Counted from the first letter of the stretch, positions 15,601-27,833 are shown. The stretch is 64,000 nt of DNA from Phallusia mammillata (GCA_003260075.1 QLIY01000223.1:77580-141579); one strand, 5' to 3'. Numbers and translations: made by a program. The notes: generated from the letters alone by a model not told the origin.

Positions 15601-18600
15601 GAAGAGCGTGACACAGTTGTTGATGATGATGTTCTTTCAAGTGATTTGAAATCACCTGCGTCTCCTGTTGGTTCCTTTCCTTCCTGGTTTAGTAGGCAAA
15701 GTCGAACGTCTATCGCAAGAAGAGAAGCCAATGACATTTTGGAAAATGTATAACCAGTTTTGAACAATTTGATACATAAAAAAATTGAAACCTAAACTAT
15801 CAAAAATTAACTCGTTTTTGTTATACTGCCTGAAATAAAATGTAACATTGTAAAGTAAACCTTTTTGAAAAATTTAAATGTGGTTGTATTGTTTTTCATA
15901 TCTCCACCTGTATTCTGCACTGATTTGACTAGGTCTGTGATATACATAGAGTGACAGGATGCTTGTATTTATATGCAGATGCGTCAAAATCTTGGCCTCA
16001 ATGGTGACAACAGCCCAGCAGCAGCTGAATCATCTGAACTTGTGCCACCTTTACGAATATTAGCTCCATGGGGATTTAAGGTGAGTAAATTACTCCTGTC
16101 TTTAACAAAAATATGAAAAGTTTGTTACATATTCTCCTTTGTTACAAATTTTTATTTGATGTTTACATCTTGAAGAAACAAACTCAAGTTTGGTAGGCTA
16201 AACTACGACCTAATAGGTAATAATATGCCCTTGCACATGTATAGATCAATATATTGATTATTTTGTGGTAGCGGTCATCTGCTTCTTGTGGTTATGACCT
16301 GGCATTTAGCAAGATGTAGGCATATCTACACAGCTTTGGACAGCATTCTTTGCAGCCGAACATGCATAAAAAATTGGTTTCTGTAAAATTTGAATTTATT
16401 GGCAATGGAAGCATTGCATGCCTTGAAGGCCTGGTTCACTTGGGTAAGTTTAATAGGGAAGTACCCGTTTATGTTGGTGACAGTATATCCTGTATTTCAG
16501 CAAAAGTTGTGACTGTCCTGACATTTTGCTGTGTATACTATACAATAGATGAGTAAGAGCATTTGGTTTGGTTGAAACAGTGTGGAAGGGTAACAGCGGT
16601 TAGCAAGCAAGCAAGTTTGTTTGTTTTTTAAAGAATTGTGAATGAAGTGTTGAAAATCAGATACAAAAAGATTTGTATTTGTTATTTTCAGCCATGGAGT
16701 AAGAAATATCAAAGATTTAAAAATATCAAAGAGATTCACATTAGAACAGTGCTTTTTTAATTTTTAGTATCATAAAAAGGTAGTTTAACATAACTTGCAT
16801 AAAATAATAATAACATGTGCAATCAGAAGGAAAAACATATTTTCATAGCAGCATTTCAGGAAGGGGTTGATAGACCAAGTGCTGTCTAGTTTACTTTTGC
16901 AATCTCAGAGGTTATAGATAGCTCTGACAAAAATTTTTGTGCACAATGGTTTTTGTTGCATTAATAGGTTTATTACTCTATAAGCATTTCCTGTACGCAA
17001 CAATACATGTAAATCATTTCCGTCTGAATTCTTACATTGATTTATAATTTAAAAAAAAACGCTTTCGTGATACAATTTAGTTTTCATCAGTAAACATGTT
17101 TGCTTGTTGTTAGGCAACCATGGCCTTGCCAGACAGTCACAAAGGTGGCAAACTTCATGCTTACCAACTCCTATGCAAGATGACCGTGCAGAGAGAACAT
17201 GACACTCCACTTGAACCAGACCACCTTGCACAGTTTTATGCAATATTACATGATGGACTTCATTCCGCTGACTCTGTAAGTTCATTCAGTGGTAGTCCTT
17301 GATATGAAACTTCATGTATTTAATTGAACTTATGCTTAAGTAAATGTTTTTTGTTTTGTTTTTCAGGACATTGTGAATGAGATAGTTGGAAGCTGTAGCC
17401 AGTATTTTTCTTGTTGTCTTCCTGCTTCAACTTTGCTTTTGCTTGATTTTATTTATGCTTGTCATGCTGTTGCTGCTTCTCAAAACCTCAAGGTGAGAAG
17501 AAATAGTAAATTTTATGCCTAAATTTGGTGTTCGAATTACAATCTTGAAAATGTTGCAATGTAAGTGTTTTTAAAGTCCATATTTGTGAAATTGTCTTGC
17601 ATAATTAAAAGTACTTTTCACAGGCTCCTCGTGTGGAAGCCCAAACTATACTTGGTTCAACATTATGTTTTGCGAATCTTTATCATGACATTCCCGTGTT
17701 AAAACCCGATTCAGTGGATCCCACTGCTACTGTGTGCAATAATATTAAGGTAAGACATAGTATACTTGCATAATTTTTATACACAATTTGGCTTGATCAT
17801 GAATTTGCAGTGACAGTTATATTTATTGTATTTTTGATGTCCATTGTGGTAAATGTCTAGAAATACCTGTACAACCCCCAATGTTCTTGTAGCTTTTTGT
17901 GCAATACTTTTCAGTGACTTATCTAGGGGGGGGGGGGGAATCCCCAATGTTATTTTTCTGTGACTTACCTCGGTGAAAATAGTCACTTATCTCGGCGATA
18001 ATCATTTAAAATTTGTTAAACCGCTCTATGGTTTCATTGAGACAATTCGCTGTTTATTTAACTTCTCATTTTGAATTATAGTTTTTATTCAAACAATCTA
18101 TTTTATCAGGATTATGTTGTCGATGCTTTACTTACCTCTGGCAAAAAGGAGCCGTCATCTTCTGCTCGCTGTGTGGCGCTGTCGAGCACTGGTCTGTGGT
18201 TGTATGAGGAACTTACTACCGACCAACCTCGCCATAGTAGACTCAAAGAAGCCATCAACGTCCTTCTTGTATCCCTCAAGGTGGGCAGATCTAATATCAA
18301 TTTTAAAAATATGTGACTTGATTATGCCTAAACTTACTTCAGGTTATTTCATTGACTTCAACGCAAGTAAATTTCTTCGATTAGAGTGTTGTTGTAATTA
18401 AGGATGGCACTTTGCTAATGTTCAAATCTTTGTCACGGCACGAGTAAATCGTGGGAGTTGGGACATATGTTTTTGTCGAGAAATGCAAAAAAGGGGGCAT
18501 TTGCCAATACTGTATTGACATGCTGGGCATTTTTGACTGCTTCGATATTTTAGAAATGTTGTTTCAATTCTCGTCAAACGTAATAAAAAAAACAATTCCT

Positions 18601-21600
18601 AATTCTTGAGTAACAAATATATTTCTAGTTCAACAACCGCGTGGTGGCGTGCGTGGCCTGCACTCAACTTCATCTCTTAACTCACTGTAGCGAAGAGCTT
18701 CTTAAGACCATGCCAGACATGCCTCCACGTATTATTGAGGTAAGTTGCCTGCTAAGCCATTCAACGACCAAGATCTAATTTATTTCTCCTTACCTTTTGT
18801 GCACCAGTTCAACTAACGATGTTTTTACAGGTGATGTCTCTCAGTGTGTCGGCATTACTGAACGATACTGAGGCGAAAAACACCGACTCTGGGCGACAGG
18901 TGGGTTCGAATGTAATTTGCGTGATTGAAAATTGCAACGTGGTTGTTTGCGAGCTGCTCCAATCGATTTTGCAGTAAATCTAACGTTATGCTTTTTACTG
19001 CGCAGTTGCTGGTGGCTTTGCTGCAATGTATCTTGGATTGGTGTATGTGCGTTCCATTGGAATTGCTCATCAACACGTACGGAGCAAATACCGACAAACG
19101 TTTGATAAGGACTGTTTTCAAGGTATGTCACCCATTTACTGCAACGAGCATCGACGACTTTTAAGTTTTGTTTGTGAAAAAATATTTTTACGCTTAACCT
19201 GACATTAAAATTTCTGTAACTGTAGTTTCGCTACACGTTGGTTGAGTCCATAGTATTAACATCAGGTTTTATTAGCCAAACAAAACACTTTTGACTCGCT
19301 CCTAGAGAAAAAGAAAAATCAGCTACACACTTTGAGGAGTGTTTTGGCGGGTTAGAATACACTGATGCAAAATCGTAATACTTTCAGGCGGGGGGGGGGG
19401 TGACGACTTTTAAGTTTTGTTTGTGAAAAAATATTTTTACGCTTAACCCGACATTAACTGTAGTTTCGCTACACATTGGTTGAGTGCATAGTATTAACAT
19501 CAGGTTTTATTAGCCAAACAAAACACTTTTGGCTCGTTCCTAGAGAAAAAGAAAAATCAGCTACACACTTTGGGGAGTGCTTTGGCGGGTTAGAATACAC
19601 TGATGCAAAATCGTAATACTTTCAGGCGATGCAAACAGCAGCTCTCGGTAAACCGGGACACAGTGCGAAACACAGCTACAGTTTATCAGATCTCGCTTCA
19701 AAGGATTTTGATCCTTACTTGCAACTTGATAAAGTTCAAGATCCACCAACATCGATATTTGCAAATGCAAGACCAAAGTCGATGGCACGAAGTAACACCG
19801 CAAAACTTGGTAAGTTTTTTAATCGTCATGTTTTGTAGTGTAATTTAGCCGTGATGTTTTGGTTAAGCATAACAGCGTCCTACATTTTTTAAAGGATTTT
19901 ATAAGAATAAGAATTATATGATAAATCTATATAATTTCCAAACTAAACGCCGAAAACTATTGTGTTACTACCCGTTTTGGGCAGTTTTAACCTAAATGCT
20001 AACAATGGGTGTTTGTAAAGTAACTAATCCCTTATTTTTGGTGCAAGGTAAAAATGGTGCAGTGAGTCTGGTTGCACATACGGTACTTTCCCACCTGAAC
20101 AATCATCTCGGTCACTTTCCACTCGCCCGTGGAACATCAGTGTTCACATGTAGAGTGAGCGAACATCATGATGTCGATGACTCACCTGGTGAACTGTCGG
20201 CGAAACTCTTCGACTCTCCCAACGTCCAGGTATAAACTTAAAGAAGATAAGGTAGTCTTTTCCATGCACGTTGGACTTTTGGACTTGCTTATCTGGTTTG
20301 TTCGTTATTTGTCAACAAGGTAAAATAGCTAATATTTGGGGGAACTTTCAAAACGTTGTGCACGGGTTTCGATTTGCAACATTTTGTGCACGGTTTCGAT
20401 TTGCAACATTTTATGCACGGTTTCGATTTGCAACATTTTGTGCACGGGTTTCGATTTGCAACATTTTGTCGAATCTGTTAGATCTCTTTTTGGGAATTGC
20501 CTTATTATTATTATAATTTTTTTGTGTGTGAAACCTTTTTTCTGCTTTGCAGTTTCTTATATTCAACGACAGTTGTCTCATGTCTGTTGTCGAACTACCA
20601 TCAGAAGTAAGTTTATTTCATGAAATCCTCGTATGTTTGATTTTCTCTTCAACTGATTTTTTTTTTGTTATTTGTTTCTGCACAGGAAAGCAGCGCTCCT
20701 TGTGGCGACCCGACAGCTGGTATGAGCAGCTCGAATCGTTGTGTGCGATTTATTGTGCGTGACGCAGGTGGAAAGTATTGTTGGGATTCGTCAGTGTTGT
20801 ACGGACCACCTGATGTCGCTAATATCACTCGACCAGGTAGGTTACAATCACAATATTGCTTTCTCTTCTATTGGCATGCATGGTTGGGGCCATTGGTTAA
20901 ATATGAAGGTATAAAATACATCAGATTTGTTTCAAAACGTTTCTTAAGTGATTTAATTAAAAACATACCTATCAGATGTATTTAATTTACTGCACTAAGA
21001 TGTATTCTACATGCAGTTCCCTGGCAGTTATGTTTTTAATTACCGTTTTTCACTCTCATGTAAGACTATGGAAAAAATCTTGTGAAAACCTTTCATGATT
21101 TTGAATGTTGAGTGGGTTATGTATTCTTTATTGCTATTCCTGCAATTCCTTTTCAAAATCCTTATCTGATTTGGTGTAAACATCTTCGAAACTTTTAACC
21201 GAATCTAATATCTTTTTTAGTGCACTGCGAGCCGATCTCAACGCTGGACGCTGAGATCAGTCGGGCGGCAAAGGAATCTTGCCAATCCTATCTTAACTAT
21301 TCACAGGAAGAAGATAAACGACAACGCAAGGTGGTGCCAACACCCATTCCCTTGTACGGGGAATCACCTGTCAACGACGCTTCTGACCAATTAGACCAGG
21401 TACCTGAAACTAACCACATGTGTTTCAGATACAAACAACATTTACCGATTAATACTATGGAGATTTTCCTAAGTGTCTTATGTTTATGCTATACTGTACA
21501 TGTTAATAATCTAGTGTGATTTGTTTTTAGTGTCTTATATTGGCATATTTTATTTTTGGTCAAAACTGGTCGTTTAAATTTCTTTATATTTGCGATAATG

Positions 21601-24600
21601 AAAAGTTGTTAATGCAGCGTTTGGTCCCCAAAACTGAAATTAACTTCACCACAGTCCACGTATGTATGTCTGTGTGTAGTTGTTACAATATGTTGGTTGG
21701 ACCAGTCCCGAATGCCAGTCAAGAATCGGTTTGCCGTTGAACATTCCTTCACCTACTCCCTCATGCGTGTCCGATGACGTGCAGTTGAGAGCCACCAAGT
21801 GTCTGCTTGGCCACCACGAAGAATTGGGAGGAAGTTACGCCGAAAGTGCCTGTGTCACAAGGTTAGGCTAGAAAACACAAATGTATAGAAATTTGTTTCA
21901 ATAAACTCAAATATACTTAGCATTAGACCAGTGGTTCTCAAAGAGGTGCCATTGGCTCCTCGAGGGACGAAATTTGTTTCAACTTGGGAGAAAAAGCGGT
22001 CGCGAGAATTATTCTGAAATTTTAATTTTCTTAAATTAAACGCACAAAAAAGTGCTCTGTTCAAATGGGCTTTGTTAACTGCAGTGACTGACGTTAAAAG
22101 ATTTTGGTTAGTTCGTAATCATCTACTGTTTCTTCACAACAATATTCGTTACCTACCCTACACAGCCTGTTTCTACTAACGTAGGCATTCAAATCAAGTT
22201 GCATTTGTTGTTAAAAACACCGTGTCGATTGTTCCAGTTTATTCTTTGACTTAGTACCACAAAAACCAAACAAGCTTGCCTTACTTACGGGTGTAATGTC
22301 ATTCATCTTGCCACGTCAAAAAACTTTAATAACCACTGCATTAGAATGTTTGTCGGTATTTTCACAACACAACCGATAAGCCTTTTACCGTTTCACTGCT
22401 ACAACGTCTTTATTCTTGTAGTTGGCAGTGCGGTGCAGTCAAACCACGCCCCATTGTCCCCGCCCACTCTCCCTTCTACCACGCACGACTTCTATGCATT
22501 GAGATGGGGTTCCTATCACGTGACAACCGGGATCGTGTCAGTTTGTTAAAGAAAAACGAACGTCTACTTCGAGAACTGAAAAATCTTGACTCCCGACACT
22601 GGTAAGCGTTGATAATGCTTGGTTCACATTTATGTTGAATTGTAGGGATTTTCTTCGAACATTTTCTCGAATTTGTGCATTTGGCAATTACTGTAATGGC
22701 AAACTGAACTTTTCTGATACTTTTCAGCCGAGAGACTCACAAAGTTGCGGTGTTTTACATTGCGCAAGGTCAAGAGGACAAGCTGTCGGTGCTATCCAAC
22801 ACTGGAGGCAGCAAAGAATACGAGGATTTTGTGTCGGGTCTCGGTTGGGAGGTAAGATATGCAATTCTATAAGTTTGTTTAACTGGAGAAAAGGGAAACC
22901 ATTTGAAAGGTACCAAATTTCATTGCCCAGTTGATTTGCTTTAAGAATAATTGCCCCAATCTTTTTGCCACTTTATGACACCGTAAATCATCGGAATGGT
23001 CACTAGTTGTGTTTACGCACGCTTGCATACATAATAGATGTCCCTTTTCATCGTAAAGTGTCGTAGTTTGTTTAAACGCATTTGTTAGTTGCAATAACTA
23101 CGCACTGCACTTCAATTGCGATGAAGCGACTTATACGAACATGTTTGAACTTTGTGTGGTGACATTTCTGCAAATAAATTGATACTCATGGATTAATCTG
23201 TGATCGATTGAGGAAAGTGCCTAACCCAAAGCATTTTATTAAAATTCTCTTTGTTGACATATAAACTGATAATTTTTCAGCGACAATGTATATTTCCTTT
23301 TATTCAACGAGTGTGGCTTGTCGTGACGTTGAAAAACAAACACCTATGATAAAATTTAATGGTTTATTTTTGGGTTCCATTCCCCTTTCCCCCCTTTGTT
23401 ATTTTTTGGGGGATGCTTTTGAGTGATTGAAACTCACTCATATTTACGCACAAAAGTGGATGTTGACTTTGGTTGATTCAGTGGTTTAATCAACCCCAAA
23501 CACACCCCCTAATAAGCGGAAATTGTGATTGAACAGGTGGATTTGAGCGTTCATACGGGCTTCAGTGGCAAACTGCAAACGGATGGAAGTACAGGCAGAA
23601 CGTCACCTTACTACGCAACCTCAAGTATAGAAGTTGTATTTCACGTTTCCACTCGGTTTCCATCCAACGACGATGTGGCAAGAAATCGAAAGGTGAAATA
23701 GTATAATTTGTGCATATTATACAATTGTTGATGATGCACATGAAACAATTACCATGCCACAAATAAAATTTTGACTTTCCGTTTTCTTTGCTTATGAAAC
23801 TTAATGGCGCTTCCATAACAAATCTATGTTTTAAGTTGAGCAAATGTTCTGTGTTACAGTTGAAACATCTGGGCAACGATGAAGTTCACATCGTTTGGTC
23901 TGAACATCATCGCGATTATCGACGTGGAATTATTCCAACCGAATTCGGTGACGTATTGATCATTATCTACCCAATACGTCACGGCCTATATCGAATCCAA
24001 ATCATCAAAAAAGCTGAGGTGGGTAGATTGGAGTACTTTAAACGAAAACTCTCTGTATATTTCAGTAAATTGGCGCACAGTTAGTAAAGTGTATGTTTCT
24101 TATGGACTGAAACTTTGGGTTTGAATTTCACTGTGTGCTTGATATATAGCTACACCGGAATTCTGGTTAAGACCACCGTGATTCGACTTTACGCATTTGT
24201 AGATGATATATTGATAGTTACATGACTGTGTTGTTTTCGTTGGTGGGCGTGACTGTGGCAGGATTGATGTCATTATAGATGTGATTAATTTAGTTTTAGT
24301 AAATACGTTTTTGTCTCATTTCTCTCCCTTTTGGCAAAAGCTTTCATTTATAAATTAAGCGAATTTCTTCAAAACATCATTTAAGTACTGGAGGGTATCC
24401 GTTCTAATGCCAGATGGAGTAAAACTCTAATCTCTCTAAACTATGCAGATTCAAAACCTAGTTTTTGTCTAACACGGGATTAAATTCGATTGAAGACACA
24501 ATATTTCCATCACATTTCCCCAAGGAGGACCACAAAGTCTCCAAAGGGAAAAGTCACGAAGAATAAAACATGTTGGGATTTAAATAAGGCGTTGACTGAA

Positions 24601-26020
24601 TAAAAATGTTCGGCCGAAATGCAATCATTATTTAACCAAGTAATTACTTAATGTTGATTTTTCAGGTTCCCTACTTCGGTCCATTGTTCGATGGTGCGAT
24701 AGTGAATGCTCGTGTTCTTCCGGTTCTTGTGAGAGAAACTGCCATCAACGCAGGACGAGCCAAGCGATCACAAATTTCCCTTTATCAGCCATAGTATCCT
24801 TTCTACATGATACTAAGTCATTAGAAGTAACACAGTAACAGATGTTGATTTTGTTGTTGCCATATTAAATTCGAATAACGTTGTAACTACTACTGTAACA
24901 AAGTATTGAAGATATAATCATAAAATAACAAAAAATAAATTTGTAAAATAGTTTTTCTATCTCAGTTATTTGATATTTCCGAAAAATATGCTTTGCGTTA
25001 TGTATATCCATTATACTTGGACTATTGTTTTTTTTTTCATAAAACCAGTAACAGGTGGTAATTTGTATGATTCTTTAATGAACTCCCAACAGCGTTGTAG
25101 GTACTACTGCAACAAAGTAGTAAGAAGGGTGATGAACAAAATATGATAATTTGAATCTTAATCCTTCATTAATTCCAGGAGATATACTTATTTGTTCCAA
25201 ATGCTTTTACTGTTTTTTTCCATATAAACTACTTATTTATTCCTTAACCTAACCTCTGCATCAGCTACGAGGAACGAACTCGATATCTCCGGCTGATAAT
25301 TGAACAGTTCAAAGACGACACAACGTTCGAGGATTATAGCGCTCATTTATTCTGTCCTGTGCCCCAGACCCGCGGGGCGCGTTCAGACGCCACAAAAGCA
25401 GCCGCCCCGGCCCCTACTCGGCCGAACCGAACCTCGGTGGCCGCCCCCACGCCGGAACCTGCCAATACGAATGGGAATAACAGCACTGAGAATCGATCTA
25501 ATGATTCTCAAACTTCGTCAACGTTAATTCAATTTTTGCCATCAGGTAAATATTCTTGTGTTTTTTTCGTAAAATCTCATCCATTTTTAAGCGATGCAAG
25601 ATTATGGTATTCATCATGTGATAACAATGCGTATTCGACATGTTAAGTAGAACACAAACTTGTTTCACAGATGCTATTCAAGTTGAAGGGACGCAGGCAC
25701 CCACTGACCCTTTCCCGACAAGTCAAGCACCAAAACCTTCTGGTCAAAGAATTGCTCCTCCGGCCTCTCACTTTATTTCCACCTCCTCCTCACTGCTCCC
25801 TCCGCCTCCCTCACAATCATCGCTCTCCACATCCGCGCCCTCAGGTGGCCGATCATCGAGACATGCTTCTGGTGGCAACAAGGGTCACGTTACATTCAGA
25901 ACAAGCCTGCTTACACGGAACACTGGGGGTGGCTCGCAGCCTCACCTTTCCCAAAAAGAGTTTGCAGATTTCCCCACGCCCCCACAAAGTCCCCCCGCGC
26001 ACTCCCATCAGATTCTTTGA
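654..26020 (+). CDS. RALGAPA: Ral GTPase-activating protein alpha subunit (RALGAPA1/2 homologue), 52 coding exons
   Basis: Catalytic subunit family of the RalGAP heterodimer, which stimulates GTP hydrolysis on RalA/RalB. The exons, whose phases all agree, are 654-789, 1727-1840, 2105-2154, 2273-2330, 2603-2646, 3015-3192, 3350-3465, 4570-4711, 4780-4957, 5212-5277, 6109-6256, 6591-6725, 7177-7248, 7515-7574, 7642-7764, 8196-8300, 8561-8758, 8865-8987, 9059-9177, 9418-9647, 9754-9915, 10078-10188, 10592-10746, 11108-11201, 11296-11406, 11652-12038, 12761-12851, 13170-13480, 13550-13621, 13976-14232, [15274-15747], 15979-16080, 17114-17275, 17367-17492, 17624-17749, 18110-18280, 18629-18739, 18831-18899, 19006-19122, 19626-19809, 20048-20229, 20553-20606, 20686-20836, 21221-21399, 21680-21861, 22422-22601, 22728-22851, 23537-23692, 23860-24018, 24666-24793, 25265-25545, 25671-26020. 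The product is about 2637 residues, or 2479 without the bracketed exon; the human protein is about 2036. Family landmarks seen are [14 protein letters not shown] at the N-terminus, LFLLW-like and YACLVPGFP motifs, [25 protein letters not shown] and a C-terminal Rap-GAP domain. A Ser/Asp-rich, probably disordered centre (exons 20-29) and a Pro/Ser-rich tail account for the extra length. The start may instead be the second Met at 672, which aligns with human residue 1. Individual splice sites are my reading and were not tested against transcripts. Confidence 0.93.
3764..4346. mobile_element. hAT-type MITE (583 bp) in RALGAPA intron 7
   Basis: Terminal inverted repeats 'caggggtgtcaaact' (left) and 'agtttgacacccctg' (right) are perfect over 15 bp. 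They are flanked by an exact 8-bp target-site duplication ATATAGAT at 3756-3763 and 4347-4354, the length typical of hAT transposases. Subterminal GGGCCGC-rich motifs occur at both ends. No transposase reading frame is present, so it is non-autonomous. It lies between exons 7 and 8. Confidence 0.92.
15274..15753 (+). CDS. RALGAPA exon 31: in-frame cassette or alternative last exon
   Basis: The frame is open for 474 nt (158 codons) after an acceptor 'catttgcag' at 15265-15273. Both boundaries are phase 0 (15274 and 15747), so the exon can be included or skipped without a frameshift between exons 30 and 32. The encoded segment is Ser/Asp-rich and starts with a basic stretch ([15 protein letters not shown]). 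It ends ...ANDILEN, after which the donor 'gtataa' itself reads Val-stop (TAA 15751-15753). An AATAAA follows at 15834-15839. Read as a terminal exon, it would give a protein of about 1541 residues with no GAP domain. I do not recognise the segment in vertebrate RALGAPA. Coding status is well supported by frame and phase; which use is real is unresolved. Confidence 0.7.
   Translation, partial: LFCVFVGMNMKRKLRSLFSNPNIPSLFSEDEGASKQSSVSSSTSTITSSVSSSKIQSPSYDYEKKSISVSSSDIYSESRSKHDNIRRKYAADTTSYVTDIESDVFEDDYEERDTVVDDDVLSSDLKSPASPVGSFPSWFSRQSRTSIARREANDILENV
15834..15839 (+). terminator. candidate intronic poly(A) signal AATAAA after exon 31
   Basis: A canonical AATAAA lies 81 nt downstream of the stop codon that directly follows exon 31. 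A T-rich stretch 'cctttttg' follows about 20 nt later. This is what an alternative last exon would need; AATAAA is also common by chance in such A+T-rich DNA. Confidence 0.4.
17926..17938. repeat. G13 tract in RALGAPA intron 35
   Basis: Thirteen consecutive G. The flanks share only short related strings (ccccaatgtt upstream and downstream, and gtgactta-ct), so a flanking duplication is weaker here than at the other G tracts. It could be a real homopolymer or an assembly gap placeholder plus neighbouring bases. Confidence 0.6.
19153..19627. repeat. direct duplication around a G10 tract, RALGAPA intron 39 and the exon 40 acceptor
   Basis: Copy 1 is 19153-19390 (238 bp) and copy 2 is 19402-19627 (226 bp), separated by ten G at 19391-19400. 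Copy 2 lacks 12 bp and carries scattered substitutions, a level of difference that resembles two alleles. Copy 1 ends with a second version of the exon 40 acceptor (ctttcag|gcg) that leads straight into the G run; only the copy at 19625/19626 leads into coding sequence. This is probably an unmerged assembly overlap. Confidence 0.85.
20356..20469. repeat. minisatellite, about four 28-29-bp units
   Basis: Tandem units of the form 'cacggtttcgatttgcaac' followed by 'attttgtg' repeat about four times with one- or two-base differences, within RALGAPA intron 41. Both plus-strand frames that stay open here are repeat-derived and not coding. Confidence 0.85.
21929..22338. mobile_element. hAT-like MITE (410 bp) in RALGAPA intron 45
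   Basis: It begins CAGTGGTTCTCAAAG and ends with the inverted AACCACTG. The flanks are cattagac (21921-21928) and cattagaa (22339-22346), an 8-bp target-site duplication matching at 7 of 8 positions. The CAGTGGTT terminus is shared with the elements at 45473 and 55896. No transposase frame was seen. Confidence 0.72.
22728..25545 (+). other. Rap-GAP catalytic domain exons of RALGAPA
   Basis: Exons 47-51 encode the Rap/Ran-GAP domain. It begins [19 protein letters not shown] and runs through [66 protein letters not shown] and [19 protein letters not shown]. The Asn in [10 protein letters not shown] (about residue 2338 in the long form) matches the 'asparagine thumb' that catalyses GTP hydrolysis in Rap-GAP family enzymes, so the domain looks active. 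Codon spacing and length match the human domain without gaps across these exons. The upstream exon 46 (22422-22601) must be read as ...[15 protein letters not shown]... to keep this frame. Confidence 0.92.
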
Positions 26021-26794
26021 CCAAAAACAGTGAACCAAAAATCTCATCATGAGCACTTCGGACTTATATGCAAAAACGGCACTTTTACAATATCGTACAA
26101 TATCGAAAGTTTATTACAATATCGTGCATCGACAATCGACCAAATGGTCACACTTCCCAGCAAAACTACGCTACGGTACGAAGTTCACACTGATTGAAGC
26201 GCGTGTCGGTGCTCAACCGCTGGTGCAAGTCGCTTGTTCCACTCTTTTTATGTCTCCCGCTGGCCGGGATTCCCCTTTTTGCTTCGTGATGTCATGACTT
26301 TATGCACACACAAATACACGCGTTTGCTTCTTATGTAGCTCTACACGTTCCTTCGCATTTATTGTTGCCCTGCTTCAAAAATCATAAAGACACGCGTGCG
26401 TTTGCATAACGTTTTTTCTTGTACGAGAGTCGAGTCGTTAACGTAAGGTGTGTTTGGCCGATCGCCATGTTTTCCTATTATTGACTGATGCTTGGCTGTG
26501 TGTGTCAAAATCGGTTAAATTAATTGTTGTGATTGAAACCTAAACCACGCTACGTGTCAAGACGTGATTGGCCAACAACGAGCTTTTGACATTCCTTTCT
26601 CTTTCCCACCTTCGCTTCTCCCGCGACCAAACAGCGCAAGGTAATTGCAATTTCCTGTCCATTCTCGCAGCCGAAGCCAGACGCGACGGGACTGGTTTAT
26701 ATTCATTGGCCGCGTCGAACTCACTGAGTGCTTGTTTGTTTCGTTTGTCTGGGACATTCCGACGTCACGCATGTATTTTCAGGTGTGAAACAGG

Positions 26795-27084
26795 GCTTCA
26801 AATACCCTTCTAGGCGGCGATTACCGCTGACCTGGGATTGCGCCTTCGACCTTGCTCTGCTCCTATAGGCTCTTCCCCAAAGTATTTACGTGACATCAGT
26901 TGAATGAGAAAAGTGCCCTGGGCTACCACGAGTGGGGGGGGGGACGCTTCAAATACCCTTCTAGGCGGCGATTACCGCTGACCTGCGATTGCGCCTTCGA
27001 CCTTGCTCTGCTCCTATAGGCTCTTCCCCAAAGCAGTTACGTGACATCAGTTGAATGAGAAAAGTGCCCTGGGCTACCACGAGT
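26795..27084. repeat. 139-bp direct duplication split by a G10 tract
   Basis: Copies 26795-26933 and 26946-27084 have equal length and differ at only a few bases (for example ctgggattg against ctgcgattg). Ten G occupy 26934-26943, followed by two unmatched bases. This is the same pattern as the other duplications in this window; it is most simply two overlapping contig ends that were not merged. Confidence 0.88.
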
Positions 27085-27113
27085 TTAGCCCTGCTATAAA
27101 ATCATCTCATCAG

Positions 27114-27399
27114 AAAGTTGTCGGCCGGCCAAACCGACTTTACTTGTGCACAGTTATGAATTACGGACCAAGTACGGACACCTGTTATCGATAAAAATCT
27201 CGGGGGATCCCTTTATTAGTTCAATAGGCGATTTAAACGCCAATACATTGTGTGGGGGGGGGGGTAAAGTTGTCGGCCGGCCAAACCGTGTGCACAGTTA
27301 TGAATTACGGACCAAGTACGGACACCTGTTACCGATAAAAATCTCGGGGAATCCCTTTATTAGTTCAATAGGCGATTTAAACGCCAATACATTGTGTGG
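27114..27399. repeat. direct duplication (142 and 134 bp) split by a G tract
   Basis: Copy 1 is 27114-27255 and copy 2 is 27266-27399, both starting 'aaagttgtcggccggcc'. They are separated by an 11-G run at 27254-27264, of which one or two G belong to the copy. Copy 2 lacks 8 bp, and there is a small number of substitutions. It begins only 29 bp after the end of the preceding duplication. Confidence 0.86.
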
Positions 27400-27833
27400 C
27401 GGGATTTTCGGGTCAGGACTCATCCAATCCAAATTGTATGCACTGAAATACAAGTTCCTATTGGTTACAATTGAACTGACATTTAATCCATCGCAAACTG
27501 TGTTGAAAACTCATGTTGAAAATGTCATGGAACAAAACCATGTACGACTAACACTTGGTGTAACATATCGGCACTTAGCCCTTGTTCTCCCTGAACGTAG
27601 ACCACAAAGTTCCAACTTGATTTTTGCACCAACCAAATCATTTCATGTCAGTGAACTATAGGCGTGTATGAAGTTGGGGAAAGTTCCCCTTGTGTTTGTC
27701 GTACGACTCAGTATTTTCCTTTGTGGTTGTTTCCCTGCCACACAAATATATTTTAGTACACTAGTCGCATAAAATTTTATCGTCTTTGCTCCGAGCGAAA
27801 CTGCGCTTCTTCATCGTCGCAATATACAGTAGT

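Noticed and set aside
15294..15753. Alternative acceptor 'tttgtag' at 15287-15293 for RALGAPA exon 31
   Set aside because: From the phase-0 end of exon 30 it would read GTA TGA, an immediate stop, whereas the acceptor at 15273 gives an open frame.
22346..22549. Open frame over RALGAPA exon 46 in a shadow frame (...[18 protein letters not shown]...)
   Set aside because: The true frame of this exon is shifted; it reads [15 protein letters not shown] and continues into [18 protein letters not shown], which matches vertebrate RALGAPA and joins both neighbours in phase.
27146..27661. 171-codon open frame with an internal repeat
   Set aside because: The repeat and the Gly codons come from the duplication and the G tract; no domain or splice partner is visible.
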